A stretch of DNA of 8,304 nucleotides, taken from Eubacteriales bacterium. Lineage in GTDB: Bacteria > Bacillota_A > Clostridia > Christensenellales > Aristaeellaceae. The notes beneath the pieces were generated by a model. It had not been told where the DNA came from and searched no databases. It worked only from the letters and a program-made list of their open reading frames with translations. A program made the translations under genes and the position numbers. This document shows positions 1-5,583 of the stretch, piece after piece (the first letter of the stretch is position 1; the number at the start of each line of letters is the position of its first letter). The stretch is from the NCBI GenBank assembly GCA_030528845.1, contig JAUMYC010000110.1, positions 1-8,304 of the forward strand, in the 5' to 3' direction.

Positions 1-290
1 TATAAGCGGAGCCGGTTTGTCTGCCCGTCGTTTGTCCTGCAAAGACCGGAAAGGACGGGCGGCCGCAAGGGCCGCCCCTACAAGATATAAGCGGAGCCGG
101 TTTGTCTGCCCGTCGTTTGTCCTGCAAAGACCGGAAAGGACGGGCGGCCGCAAGGGCCGCCCCTACAAGATATAAGCGGAGCCGGTTTGTCTGCCCGTCG
201 TTTGTCCTGCAAAGACCGGAAAGGATGGGCGGCCGCAAGGGCCACCCCTACAAAATAGAAGCAGAGCCGGGCTGTGCGTACGTTTGATTT
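1..290. repeat. Tandem array of an 85-bp unit, three good copies plus one degenerate copy
   Basis: Units begin at 1, 86 and 171, giving an exact 85-bp period; a fourth, strongly diverged copy begins at 256. Copies 1 and 2 are essentially identical, and copy 3 carries a few substitutions near its end. Each good unit holds the inverted repeat GGGCGGCC-GCAAG-GGCCGCCC (57-64/69-76 and 142-149/154-161); in copy 3 (227-234/239-246) one arm is mutated (GGCCACCC). An alternative pairing of GCCCGTC (23-29) with GACGGGC (54-60) shares bases with that hairpin, so each unit could fold in two ways. The palindrome followed by CCTACAA resembles REP-like intergenic elements I associate with GC-rich Clostridia, but this is from memory. 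The period is not a multiple of three and no coding role is apparent. The array may extend left of the window. Confidence 0.9.
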
Positions 291-293
291 TAT

Positions 294-318
294 AAAGACC
301 GGAAAGGGCGGTCTTTTT
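294..318 (+). terminator. Rho-independent terminator at the end of the 85-bp array
   Basis: AAAGACCG (294-301) pairs perfectly with CGGTCTTT (309-316) around a 7-base loop, and the T run continues to 318. It would stop transcription entering from the left. The left arm plus loop matches the AAAGACCGGAAAGG segment inside every 85-bp repeat unit, so the terminator lies in the degenerate fourth copy. Confidence 0.75.
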
Positions 319-397
319 GTATATATTACAGCAAAGGGGGACAGAATAAAGGGCAGACCCCTTTGACAGGAAGGGAACAGGACGGAGGGATGCGCAG

Positions 398-2713
398 ATG
401 AAGGCGATCATACTGGCGGGAGGAGTGGGCAGCCGCCTTCGGCCGATGACCTGCGATTGCCCCAAGCCCATGGCGCCGGTGCTGGAAAAGCCGGTGATGG
501 AATATGCCGTGCAGCTGCTCAGGCGGCATGGCGTGGAGCAGCTCGCGGCTACGCTTTGCTACCTGCCGGAGCAGATCCGGGATCATTTCGGCAGCGGCAG
601 CCGGTTTGGCGTGCAGATGCGCTATTACATGGAAAAGGAACCGCTGGGCACGGCGGGCGGAGTCAAGCTGGCGCAGGACTTTTTGGACGAGACGTTTTTC
701 GTGCTCTCGGGCGACGGCCTGACAGACTGCGACCTGAGCGCGGCGCTGCGTTTTCACAGGGAAAAGCGGGCGGCGGCGACGATCGTGCTGCGGGAAAGCG
801 CCGCGCCGACGGAATATGGTGTGGCCGTGACGGAGGAGGACGGGCGCATCCGGCATTTTCTGGAAAAGCCGGACTGGAGCGACGTGCTTTCGGACACGGT
901 GAACACGGGGATCTATATTCTGGAGTCGGAAGCGCTGCGGCTGATCCCGGAGGGCGTGCAGGCGGATTTCAGCCGCGATCTGTTTCCGAAAATGCTGCGC
1001 GCGGGCATGCGCGTGTACGGCTGGCGCATGCAGGGCTATTGGTGCGATATCGGTGACGTGGAGAGCTATCTGGGGGCGCACAGGGCGTTCCTGTCCGGGG
1101 AGATTGCCTTGGAGGCGGACTGCGCGCCGGGCGAGTGCTTCGTGCATGAGAGCGCACGCGTGGAGCAGGGCGCGCGGCTGGAAGCGCCTTGTTGGATCGG
1201 CCCGGGCGCGGTGGTGGAGCGGGATGCGTTTATCGGCGCGGGCAGCGTCGTCGGCGCAGGGGCGCGCGTGCGGCGCGGCGCGGTCGTGAAAAGGAGCGTG
1301 CTCTGGCAGGGGGCGACGCTGCAGGAACGGGCGCAGGCGAGCGGCTGCGTGCTTTGCGACGGCGCAGAGCTTGAAGAGGGCGCGTGCGCATATGAAAGCG
1401 CGGTGGTGGGCCGGGGCAGCGCAGTCGGCCGGGGCGGCGTGCTCATGCCCGGTATGCGCATCTGGCCCGGCAAGCGCACGGAGGAGCACGGCCGCGTGCA
1501 AGAGGACGTCGTATGGGGCAGCGGCTGCGGCATGAAATTCCGCGCGGGACGGCTGCGCGTGCAGAGCAGGCTTCAGGCTGTGCGGCTGGGGCAGGCGCTT
1601 TCGCTGTGCGCACAGGGCCCCGTCGCCGTGGCGTCGGACTGGGACGGGGCCTCGCGCGCGTGCAGACGGGCGCTGATAGCCGGGCTCGGGGAGGCGTATG
1701 ACGTCGAATCGGCGCCGCTGCCCGTGCTGATGGAAGCTGCGCGCAGGCTGCATGCCGGCGCGGCGGCGTATTGCAGGGGAGCGGAGGTCATGCCGCTGAC
1801 GGGCGCGGGCGCTCTTTGTACGCGGGAGACGCTGCGCAGGATCGAAAAGATACTCTGCGCCGAGCGAATGCCGGAGGGCTTTGCGCCGGACGAGCCCGCG
1901 CCGAAGCGGATTTTGGGCGCGCGGGAGCTGTATCTTGGCGGCGTCGCGCAGGAGTTTGCGGGAAAGGGCGCGGCCTGCCGCATGCCCGTGCTGGTCTGCG
2001 CGCGGGACGAGGCGCTGCTTGCGCTGGCGCAGGATGCGTTTGCCGCAGCCGGACGCGGCTGCCGCTGCGCCTTTGGCGAGGAGGAAGCGCCGGGCGCGGG
2101 CGAGATGGGCGCGGCGCTCGACGGCGAGGGCAGGCTCGTCGGCCTTGCGGACAGCAGCGCGGCCCTGCGCGGCGAGATGCTCGGGATGCTGCTGCTCTGG
2201 ACGGCGCTCGAGCGCGGAGAGAGGGAGATCCCCCTTGCGCAGGGCGCGCCGCAGGCCATGGGCGCTCTGTGCGGGGAATACGGCGCGCAGGTCGTGCCGA
2301 CGCACAGCGGCGAGGAGCTCGGCGCGATGGCGGAGCGCGCGCCGACTCTGCTGCGGCTGCATACGGACGGCATTTTCGCGGCGCTGGCGGCGCTGGACGC
2401 GCTGGAAGCGCGCGCTTTGCAGCTCTGGGACTGGCAGGCGCTTTTGCCGCGCATGGCCGTGCTCACGCAGACGCTGCCCGTGGAGAGCGCGCGCAAGGGC
2501 CGCATCCTGCGCGCGCTGGCGGAGCAGTTTCCGCAGGCGGAGCTGGGCGACGGAGTGCGCATCCGCACGGGCGAAGGCCGCGCCTGGGTGCGCCCCTCCT
2601 CCGACAGCGCCGAGTGCTATCTGAGCTGCGAGGCGGCGGACATGGAAACGGCGCAGCAGCTGCTCGAGCGCTGCAGGCAGATCATCGGCGCAGAAATGCG
2701 GGGTAAAAAATAG
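398..2713 (+). CDS. NDP-sugar pyrophosphorylase (mannose-1-phosphate guanylyltransferase-like) fused to a degenerate phosphomannomutase-like domain
   Basis: A 771-residue protein of the COG1208 type, expected to make an NDP-sugar (plausibly GDP-mannose) from NTP and sugar-1-phosphate in the cytoplasm for glycan or envelope synthesis. Residues 1-235 are a nucleotidyltransferase: the signature GGVGSRLRPMT (8-18), the lysine in PKPM (K23), LSGDG (103-107), EKP (156-158), NTGIY (169-173) and GYWCDIGD (213-220). Residues 241-375 have the Gly/Val-rich hexapeptide rhythm of a left-handed beta-helix. Residues 376-771 follow the phosphohexomutase fold, including a VASDWDGASR stretch (411-420) and VRPSSDS (731-737), but the TASHNP catalytic-serine loop is missing and the metal loop has become DGEGRL (575-580), so I infer that mutase activity is lost. 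GGAGGG (384-389) lies 8 bases before the ATG and fixes the start. The exact sugar and nucleotide cannot be read from sequence. It seems monocistronic. Confidence 0.92.
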   Translation: MKAIILAGGVGSRLRPMTCDCPKPMAPVLEKPVMEYAVQLLRRHGVEQLAATLCYLPEQIRDHFGSGSRFGVQMRYYMEKEPLGTAGGVKLAQDFLDETFFVLSGDGLTDCDLSAALRFHREKRAAATIVLRESAAPTEYGVAVTEEDGRIRHFLEKPDWSDVLSDTVNTGIYILESEALRLIPEGVQADFSRDLFPKMLRAGMRVYGWRMQGYWCDIGDVESYLGAHRAFLSGEIALEADCAPGECFVHESARVEQGARLEAPCWIGPGAVVERDAFIGAGSVVGAGARVRRGAVVKRSVLWQGATLQERAQASGCVLCDGAELEEGACAYESAVVGRGSAVGRGGVLMPGMRIWPGKRTEEHGRVQEDVVWGSGCGMKFRAGRLRVQSRLQAVRLGQALSLCAQGPVAVASDWDGASRACRRALIAGLGEAYDVESAPLPVLMEAARRLHAGAAAYCRGAEVMPLTGAGALCTRETLRRIEKILCAERMPEGFAPDEPAPKRILGARELYLGGVAQEFAGKGAACRMPVLVCARDEALLALAQDAFAAAGRGCRCAFGEEEAPGAGEMGAALDGEGRLVGLADSSAALRGEMLGMLLLWTALERGEREIPLAQGAPQAMGALCGEYGAQVVPTHSGEELGAMAERAPTLLRLHTDGIFAALAALDALEARALQLWDWQALLPRMAVLTQTLPVESARKGRILRALAEQFPQAELGDGVRIRTGEGRAWVRPSSDSAECYLSCEAADMETAQQLLERCRQIIGAEMRGKK

Positions 2714-2752
2714 CGCGCCCTGTTTGCACGGGGCGGCGCGCGGGTATATAGT
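2713..2752 (+). promoter_or_regulatory. Probable promoter of the NrdD-like small gene, with an inverted repeat around its -35 box
   Basis: TTGCAC (2724-2729), 17 bp, then TATAGT (2747-2752) is a fair sigma-A-type promoter, giving a start near 2759. GCGCGCC (2713-2719) and GGCGCGC (2735-2741) form a perfect 7-bp inverted repeat whose loop contains the -35 box. There is no T run after the hairpin, so it is not a standard terminator; it could be an operator or a weak 3' end hairpin of the preceding gene, whose stop codon it touches. Confidence 0.45.
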
Positions 2753-2781
2753 AAGCAGGACCCAATTAAGGAGGGATACGA

Positions 2782-3051
2782 ATGGAATGCAAATATAACG
2801 TAACGGGCGGCGAGGCCGGCCCGCAGGAGCTCCGCGCCTATTTTGACCGCGCAGTGGAGCTGTATAACAAGCAGCCCAACCAGATCGACGTGAAGATCGA
2901 CGGCGAGTTTGTGGATCTGGCGTACCATTTTGACACCGTGCCGTTCCAGCGCATCCGCCGCATCACCGGCTATCTTGTGGGCACGATGGACAAATGGAAC
3001 AACGCAAAGGCGGCGGAGGAGGCCGATCGCGTCAAGCACGGCGTGGGCTGA
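2782..3051 (+). CDS. Small protein resembling the C-terminal glycyl-radical region of anaerobic ribonucleotide reductase (NrdD-like)
   Basis: This protein has 89 residues. AAGGAGGG (2768-2775) lies 6 bases before the ATG, an excellent ribosome site. Residues 55-86 read FQRIRRITGYLVG...KWNNAK...E..DRVKH, the pattern at the end of class III ribonucleotide reductases (R-x-T/C-G-Y, then aromatic-N-x-x-K, E, R), in which the glycine carries the radical; here that would be Gly63 (codon 2968-2970). The large catalytic barrel and the zinc-binding cysteines are absent; the only cysteine is C3. The N-terminal half (residues 1-54) has no motif I recognise. Small proteins with NrdD-like ends occur in Clostridia and are often named after the reductase. 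It could be a spare radical domain, a regulator or a relic; function is not established. It appears to have its own promoter and stands alone. Confidence 0.85.
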   Translation: MECKYNVTGGEAGPQELRAYFDRAVELYNKQPNQIDVKIDGEFVDLAYHFDTVPFQRIRRITGYLVGTMDKWNNAKAAEEADRVKHGVG

Positions 3052-3091
3052 ATCTCCCGCATTTTGTGCCGTATGGTTCATGATATCGCCA

Positions 3092-3212
3092 TATAATCTC
3101 TGAAATTGAGAGGTACAATAACATCGTCGGCAGAGCAGGCCGACAATGTCCTCCTACCAACCCCTTCCTTCTGCGGCAGCGTCTCATGAAAATGAGGCGC
3201 TGTTCGCTTTTT
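3092..3212 (+). ncRNA. Candidate small RNA gene with C-rich linker and intrinsic terminator
   Basis: A perfect TATAAT (3092-3097) predicts a start near 3104. The RNA would then hold a hairpin, ACATcGTCGGC (3121-3131) with GCCGACaATGT (3139-3149, one mismatch), an unpaired C-rich linker at 3149-3172 containing TCCTCC and CCCCTTCC, and a terminator at 3177-3212, for a length of about 108 nt. No reading frame fits. TCCTCC is complementary to Shine-Dalgarno sequences, a trait of Firmicutes regulatory RNAs such as the RsaE/RoxS group; no homology to those is claimed. No good -35 box is present at the right distance. It could instead be the terminated leader of the downstream gene. Confidence 0.5.
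3177..3212 (+). terminator. Rho-independent terminator of the candidate small RNA
   Basis: CAGCGTCTCAT (3177-3187) pairs with ATGAGGCGCTG (3192-3202), with one G-U pair, across a stable GAAA tetraloop. TTCGC and then five T (3208-3212) follow. It separates the spoIVF-like pair from everything upstream. Confidence 0.8.
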
Positions 3213-3230
3213 GGGCGGAAAGCGGGCATG

Positions 3231-3276
3231 CGGGCGCGCCCGGGGGCATAGGCTGAAGCGAAGCCTGTGCGGGAGG
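3231..3276 (+). promoter_or_regulatory. Palindrome and hairpin abutting the ribosome site of the SpoIVFA-like gene
   Basis: CGGGCGCGCCCG (3231-3242) is a perfect 12-bp palindrome. GCATAGGCT (3246-3254) pairs with AGCCTGTGC (3262-3270), 9 bp with one G-U pair and a 7-base loop, ending directly against the Shine-Dalgarno GGGAGG (3271-3276). The CCC at 3239-3241 could also pair with GGG 3271-3273. Translational control or a protein operator is possible, but neither is shown. Confidence 0.4.
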
Positions 3277-3287
3277 TGCTTGACGAG

Positions 3288-3974
3288 ATGGGAAACGGAC
3301 TGAGGATTCATACGCAGATGGGGCCGGCGCCTGCCGAGCAGAAGCCTTCGGAGAAAACACCGCGTGCAAAGGGGCTGCCTGCCGGAGGAAAGCAAAGGGC
3401 GGCGGCCTTTGGAGACAGGCTGCTGCGCAGCACGGCCATCGCCTGCGCGCTGCTGCTGAGCGTGATGGCCCTGCGCAACGCGGATCTGCCCTGGGCGCAG
3501 AGGGCGGTGGAGGGCATCGAAAAGGCGATGACCATGCGGATCGATCTGGACGAATCGCTGGGCAAGCTGCATTTTGTGCGAGAGCTCGTGCCGGAGACCG
3601 CGCTGGTCTTCTGGAACGCGGGCGCGCCGCAGAAGCTGTACGCGCCGGTGGAGGGGCAGATCGAGCATGCATGGAGCAAAACGCAGCCGTGGCGCATCTA
3701 TGTCTGCGCGGACAGCGCGCCCGTGTGCGCGGCAATGGACGGCGAAGTGAGTCGGGTAGAAGAGGGGGCGATGGCAGATCATATCGTTCTGATCACCCAT
3801 GACAACGGGCTGGAGACGGTCTACGCGTATCTTGCGGAGGTGGAGGTGAGCCCCGGCGAGCGCGTCTACGCGGGCGATGCCGTGGGCGCGGCTTCGGCAG
3901 GAGGAGGCGCGCGGGTGTATTTTGCCCTGCGGCAGGACGGCGCGGAGGTCGACCCCGCGCAATGGGAACGATGA
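3288..3974 (+). CDS. SpoIVFA-like membrane protein with a degenerate LytM (M23) domain
   Basis: This protein has 228 residues. By analogy with the SpoIVFA/SpoIVFB pair it would hold the neighbouring membrane protease inactive in the mother cell until a forespore signal arrives. A charged N-terminal tail (1-45) precedes one membrane segment (about 46-62, STAIACALLLSVMAL). The C-terminal part follows the LytM/M23 pattern: APVCAAMDGEV, then HDNGLETVYAYL, GERVYAGDAVG and ARVYFAL...VDPAQW. The catalytic pairs are lost: YAHL has become YAYL and HLHFE has become RVYFA, so it should not cut peptidoglycan. I chose ATG 3288 because GGGAGG (3271-3276) lies 11 bases upstream; an in-frame GTG at 3267 sits inside a hairpin with no ribosome site. 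The gene overlaps the protease gene by 13 bp. The SpoIVFA name rests mainly on context; a generic M23-family label is the alternative. Confidence 0.82.
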   Translation: MGNGLRIHTQMGPAPAEQKPSEKTPRAKGLPAGGKQRAAAFGDRLLRSTAIACALLLSVMALRNADLPWAQRAVEGIEKAMTMRIDLDESLGKLHFVRELVPETALVFWNAGAPQKLYAPVEGQIEHAWSKTQPWRIYVCADSAPVCAAMDGEVSRVEEGAMADHIVLITHDNGLETVYAYLAEVEVSPGERVYAGDAVGAASAGGGARVYFALRQDGAEVDPAQWER

Positions 3975-4870
3975 AGGGCCTGCGGCTGTTCGGCGTGCCG
4001 CTGCGGGTGCGGCCGCTGATGCCGCTGACGCTGCTGCTGGCATGGCAGACGGGCCTTGGCAGGGAGGCGCTGGCGATGCTGCCGGCGCTCTTTCTGCATG
4101 AAGCGGCGCATCTTCTCGCGGCGCGCCTGTGCGGCCTGCGTGTGCTGGAGATGGAGCTCACGCCCGTGGGCGCCGCGCTGCGCCTGCAAAGCCCATGGAG
4201 CGCGGGCGCTCTGCGCACGCTCGGCACGGCGCTGGCCGGGCCCGGGGCGAATTTGGCGCTGGTCTGTGTGCTGGGCGCGCTTGCGTATGCCGGGTGGCTC
4301 CCGGCGCACGCCGCGGCGCTGCTCATCCGGCCGAATCTGCTCCTCGCGGCGGTGAACCTGCTGCCCGCGTTGCCGCTGGACGGAGGCCGTGCGCTGTGCG
4401 CGCTGCTCGCCTGCCGGACGGGCGCGGCGCGCGCCGTGCGCATGGGCGCGCTGGGCGGATACATCCTCGGCGGTTCGTTGGCGGGCGCAGCGCTTGCGCT
4501 CGCGGTCGCGCGCGGAGTATGGAACGTCAGCGTGCTGGTCGCGGCGGCGTATATCTGTGCGTGCGCGGCCCGGGAGAGCGCCGCCGCTGTCGGCGCAAAC
4601 GCCGAAGCCCTGCTCCTGCGGCGGGACGACCTTGCGCGCAGAGGCAGCCTGCCCGTGCGCGCGCTGGCCGTGCCGGAGAGCCTTGCGCTGGCAAAGGCGC
4701 TCTCGCTGCTCAGGCCGGGCAAGGTGCACATCTTCTTCCTCTGCGACGACGCGATGCGCCTGCGCGGCTGGCTCAGCGAGGAGCAGCTGCTCGGCGGCCT
4801 GCCCGCCCTATCTGCAAGGCCGCTGGCCGAGCTGCTGCCCGCGCAGCCGCCGCAGAGCCGCGCGCGCTGA
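3962..4870 (+). CDS. spoIVFB: M50 site-2 protease, SpoIVFB-like, with C-terminal CBS-like region
   Basis: A 302-residue polytopic intramembrane zinc protease. HEAAH (46-50) gives the two histidines and the glutamate; NLLPALPLDGG (132-142) supplies the third zinc ligand, Asp140. Alanine/leucine-rich membrane segments fill roughly residues 19-200. Residues 210-290 are soluble and look like a single CBS-type domain (PVRALAVPESLALAKALSLL, then HIFFLCDD), as in SpoIVFB, which cleaves pro-sigma-K during spore formation. Length is close to the Bacillus subtilis enzyme (about 288). The ATG at 3962 overlaps the preceding gene; a second in-frame ATG at 3971 overlaps its stop as ATGA, so translation is probably coupled and either start is possible. 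GGAGG at 3944-3948 is 13 bases from the first. Family membership is certain; the pro-sigma-K role is inferred from the upstream SpoIVFA-like partner, since other M50 proteases cleave different membrane substrates. Confidence 0.9.
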   Translation: MGTMKGLRLFGVPLRVRPLMPLTLLLAWQTGLGREALAMLPALFLHEAAHLLAARLCGLRVLEMELTPVGAALRLQSPWSAGALRTLGTALAGPGANLALVCVLGALAYAGWLPAHAAALLIRPNLLLAAVNLLPALPLDGGRALCALLACRTGAARAVRMGALGGYILGGSLAGAALALAVARGVWNVSVLVAAAYICACAARESAAAVGANAEALLLRRDDLARRGSLPVRALAVPESLALAKALSLLRPGKVHIFFLCDDAMRLRGWLSEEQLLGGLPALSARPLAELLPAQPPQSRAR

Positions 4871-4899
4871 CCCGCGCGCAGGAAATTTTCACAAAGATA

Positions 4900-4928
4900 T
4901 TGACATCGGCCCCGGCATGCGGTATAAT
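4900..4928 (+). promoter_or_regulatory. Consensus sigma-A promoter of tRNA-Trp
   Basis: TTGACA (4900-4905), a 17-bp spacer and TATAAT (4923-4928): all twelve positions match consensus. The start should lie near 4935, giving an 8-base 5' leader before the tRNA. Confidence 0.93.
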
Positions 4929-4942
4929 ATCCCTCGTGCCGT

Positions 4943-5016
4943 AGGGGCATGGTGTAATGGTAACACGTGGGTCTCCAAAACCTTTGTTGAGGGTTCGAAT
5001 CCTTCTGCCCCTGCCA
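4943..5016 (+). tRNA. trnW: tRNA-Trp (anticodon CCA)
   Basis: A 74-base tRNA with encoded CCA end (5014-5016). Acceptor stem AGGGGCA (4943-4949) pairs with TGCCCCT (5006-5012), discriminator G5013. D stem GTGT/ACAC (4952-4955/4963-4966) encloses the AATGGTA loop. The anticodon loop CTCCAAA (4973-4979) gives CCA at 4975-4977. T stem GAGGG/CCTTC encloses TTCGAAT (4994-5000). The anticodon stem TGGGT/ACCTT is unusually weak, with a U-U mismatch at 27-43 and a G-U pair at 28-42. It is transcribed alone, between its own promoter and terminator. Confidence 0.95.
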
Positions 5017-5051
5017 ACCAGCCGGTTTCGTAAGAGACCGGCTGGTTTTTT
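5016..5051 (+). terminator. Rho-independent terminator of tRNA-Trp
   Basis: A 14-bp stem (5016-5029 with 5034-5047, one G-U pair) with loop GTAA is followed by a T run to 5051 and a second T run at 5054-5059. Its left arm starts at the last A of the tRNA CCA end, so termination and 3' maturation are closely packed. Confidence 0.93.
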
Positions 5052-5073
5052 AGTTTTTTCGAGGTGAGATGAG

Positions 5074-5508
5074 TTGGCTGAAATCATATACGAATACCGT
5101 GGCGAACCCATTGCATTTGGCTCTGCAAATATTCGCTGGCTGAAAAAAGATGAACTGAGCCTGTTCAACGAACATCTTTTGCTCTGCGGACAGAAGCCGC
5201 TGCCTGCTGAAATCTGGAACAAGGCGTACGACGAGGGGACGACCTACTGTCTGCTCATGGACGAAAAGGAGCCGATCGCACGCGCCTGTGTTGAAAGGTA
5301 TTCGGACAGCATGTGGGAAGTGGCGGATGTACGGGTAGTCAGGAACCGCCGAAATCAGGGGTTTGCATATGCAGTTTCCGTTTTTGTGTTGAATTATATA
5401 TTGGAAAATGCGAAAATCCCGACCATAAGAACGGAAGCAGATAACGATGCAATGCAGCGTGTGATAGAGAAAATCGGGTTCTGCCCCTGCCATGAGAGCT
5501 TTTCCTGA
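5074..5508 (+). CDS. GNAT-family N-acetyltransferase
   Basis: A 144-residue cytoplasmic acetyl-CoA-dependent acetyltransferase of the GNAT fold; the acceptor is not predictable. Motif A is visible as ADVRVVRNRRNQGFAYAVS (84-102), where RRNQGFA is the acetyl-CoA pyrophosphate loop (R/Q-x-x-G-x-G/A). Motif B/C is EADNDAMQRVIEKIGF (121-136). The start is TTG at 5074: GAGGTGA (5061-5067) lies 6 bases upstream, and the nearby ATG at 5069 is in another frame that soon stops. Base composition is unlike the neighbours: two 60-base stretches I counted (5101-5160 and 5341-5400) have about 47% and 40% GC, against well over 65% in flanking genes, suggesting acquisition from elsewhere beside the tRNA gene. 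No separate promoter is obvious, so it may depend on readthrough from tRNA-Trp. The stop codon lies inside its terminator stem. Confidence 0.88.
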   Translation: MAEIIYEYRGEPIAFGSANIRWLKKDELSLFNEHLLLCGQKPLPAEIWNKAYDEGTTYCLLMDEKEPIARACVERYSDSMWEVADVRVVRNRRNQGFAYAVSVFVLNYILENAKIPTIRTEADNDAMQRVIEKIGFCPCHESFS

Positions 5509-5528
5509 AAAGGAAAGGCTCTTTTTTT
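5495..5528 (+). terminator. Rho-independent terminator overlapping the acetyltransferase stop codon
   Basis: AGAGCTTTTCCT (5495-5506) pairs with AGGAAAGGCTCT (5511-5522), with one G-U pair and a GAAA loop, followed by seven T (5522-5528). The left arm is coding sequence for the last four residues. Confidence 0.9.
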
Positions 5529-5554
5529 GTCGCAGTGTTCGCGCGGCGGGTTTC

Positions 5555-5583
5555 TTTACAGTGCGGGGGCGCTGCGCTATAAT
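5555..5583 (+). promoter_or_regulatory. Sigma-A promoter of the YqeK-like gene
   Basis: TTTACA (5555-5560), a 17-bp spacer and a perfect TATAAT (5578-5583). The start near 5590 lies downstream of a possible TTG start at 5586, which excludes that start. Confidence 0.88.

Noticed and set aside
1..290. CRISPR array
   Set aside because: The repeats are directly adjacent 85-bp units with no unique spacers; the same holds for the 27-bp array at the right end.
363..368. TTGACA just upstream of the first gene as a -35 box
   Set aside because: A -10 box at 16-18 bp would fall in the ribosome site and start codon region, and no TATAAT-like sequence is there.
326..2362. Very long minus-strand open frame (678 codons) opposite the sugar nucleotidyltransferase gene
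   Set aside because: It is a shadow caused by high GC; the product is Arg/Ala/His-rich low complexity, and the plus strand carries clear family motifs and a ribosome site.
3247..3254. CATAGGCT as a sigma-E -10 element for the sporulation gene pair
   Set aside because: The central bases do not match and there is no sigma-E-like -35 at the proper distance; it is also one arm of a hairpin.
3267..3287. GTG start seven codons upstream for the SpoIVFA-like gene
   Set aside because: The codon lies inside a hairpin arm and has no ribosome site, while ATG 3288 has GGGAGG upstream.
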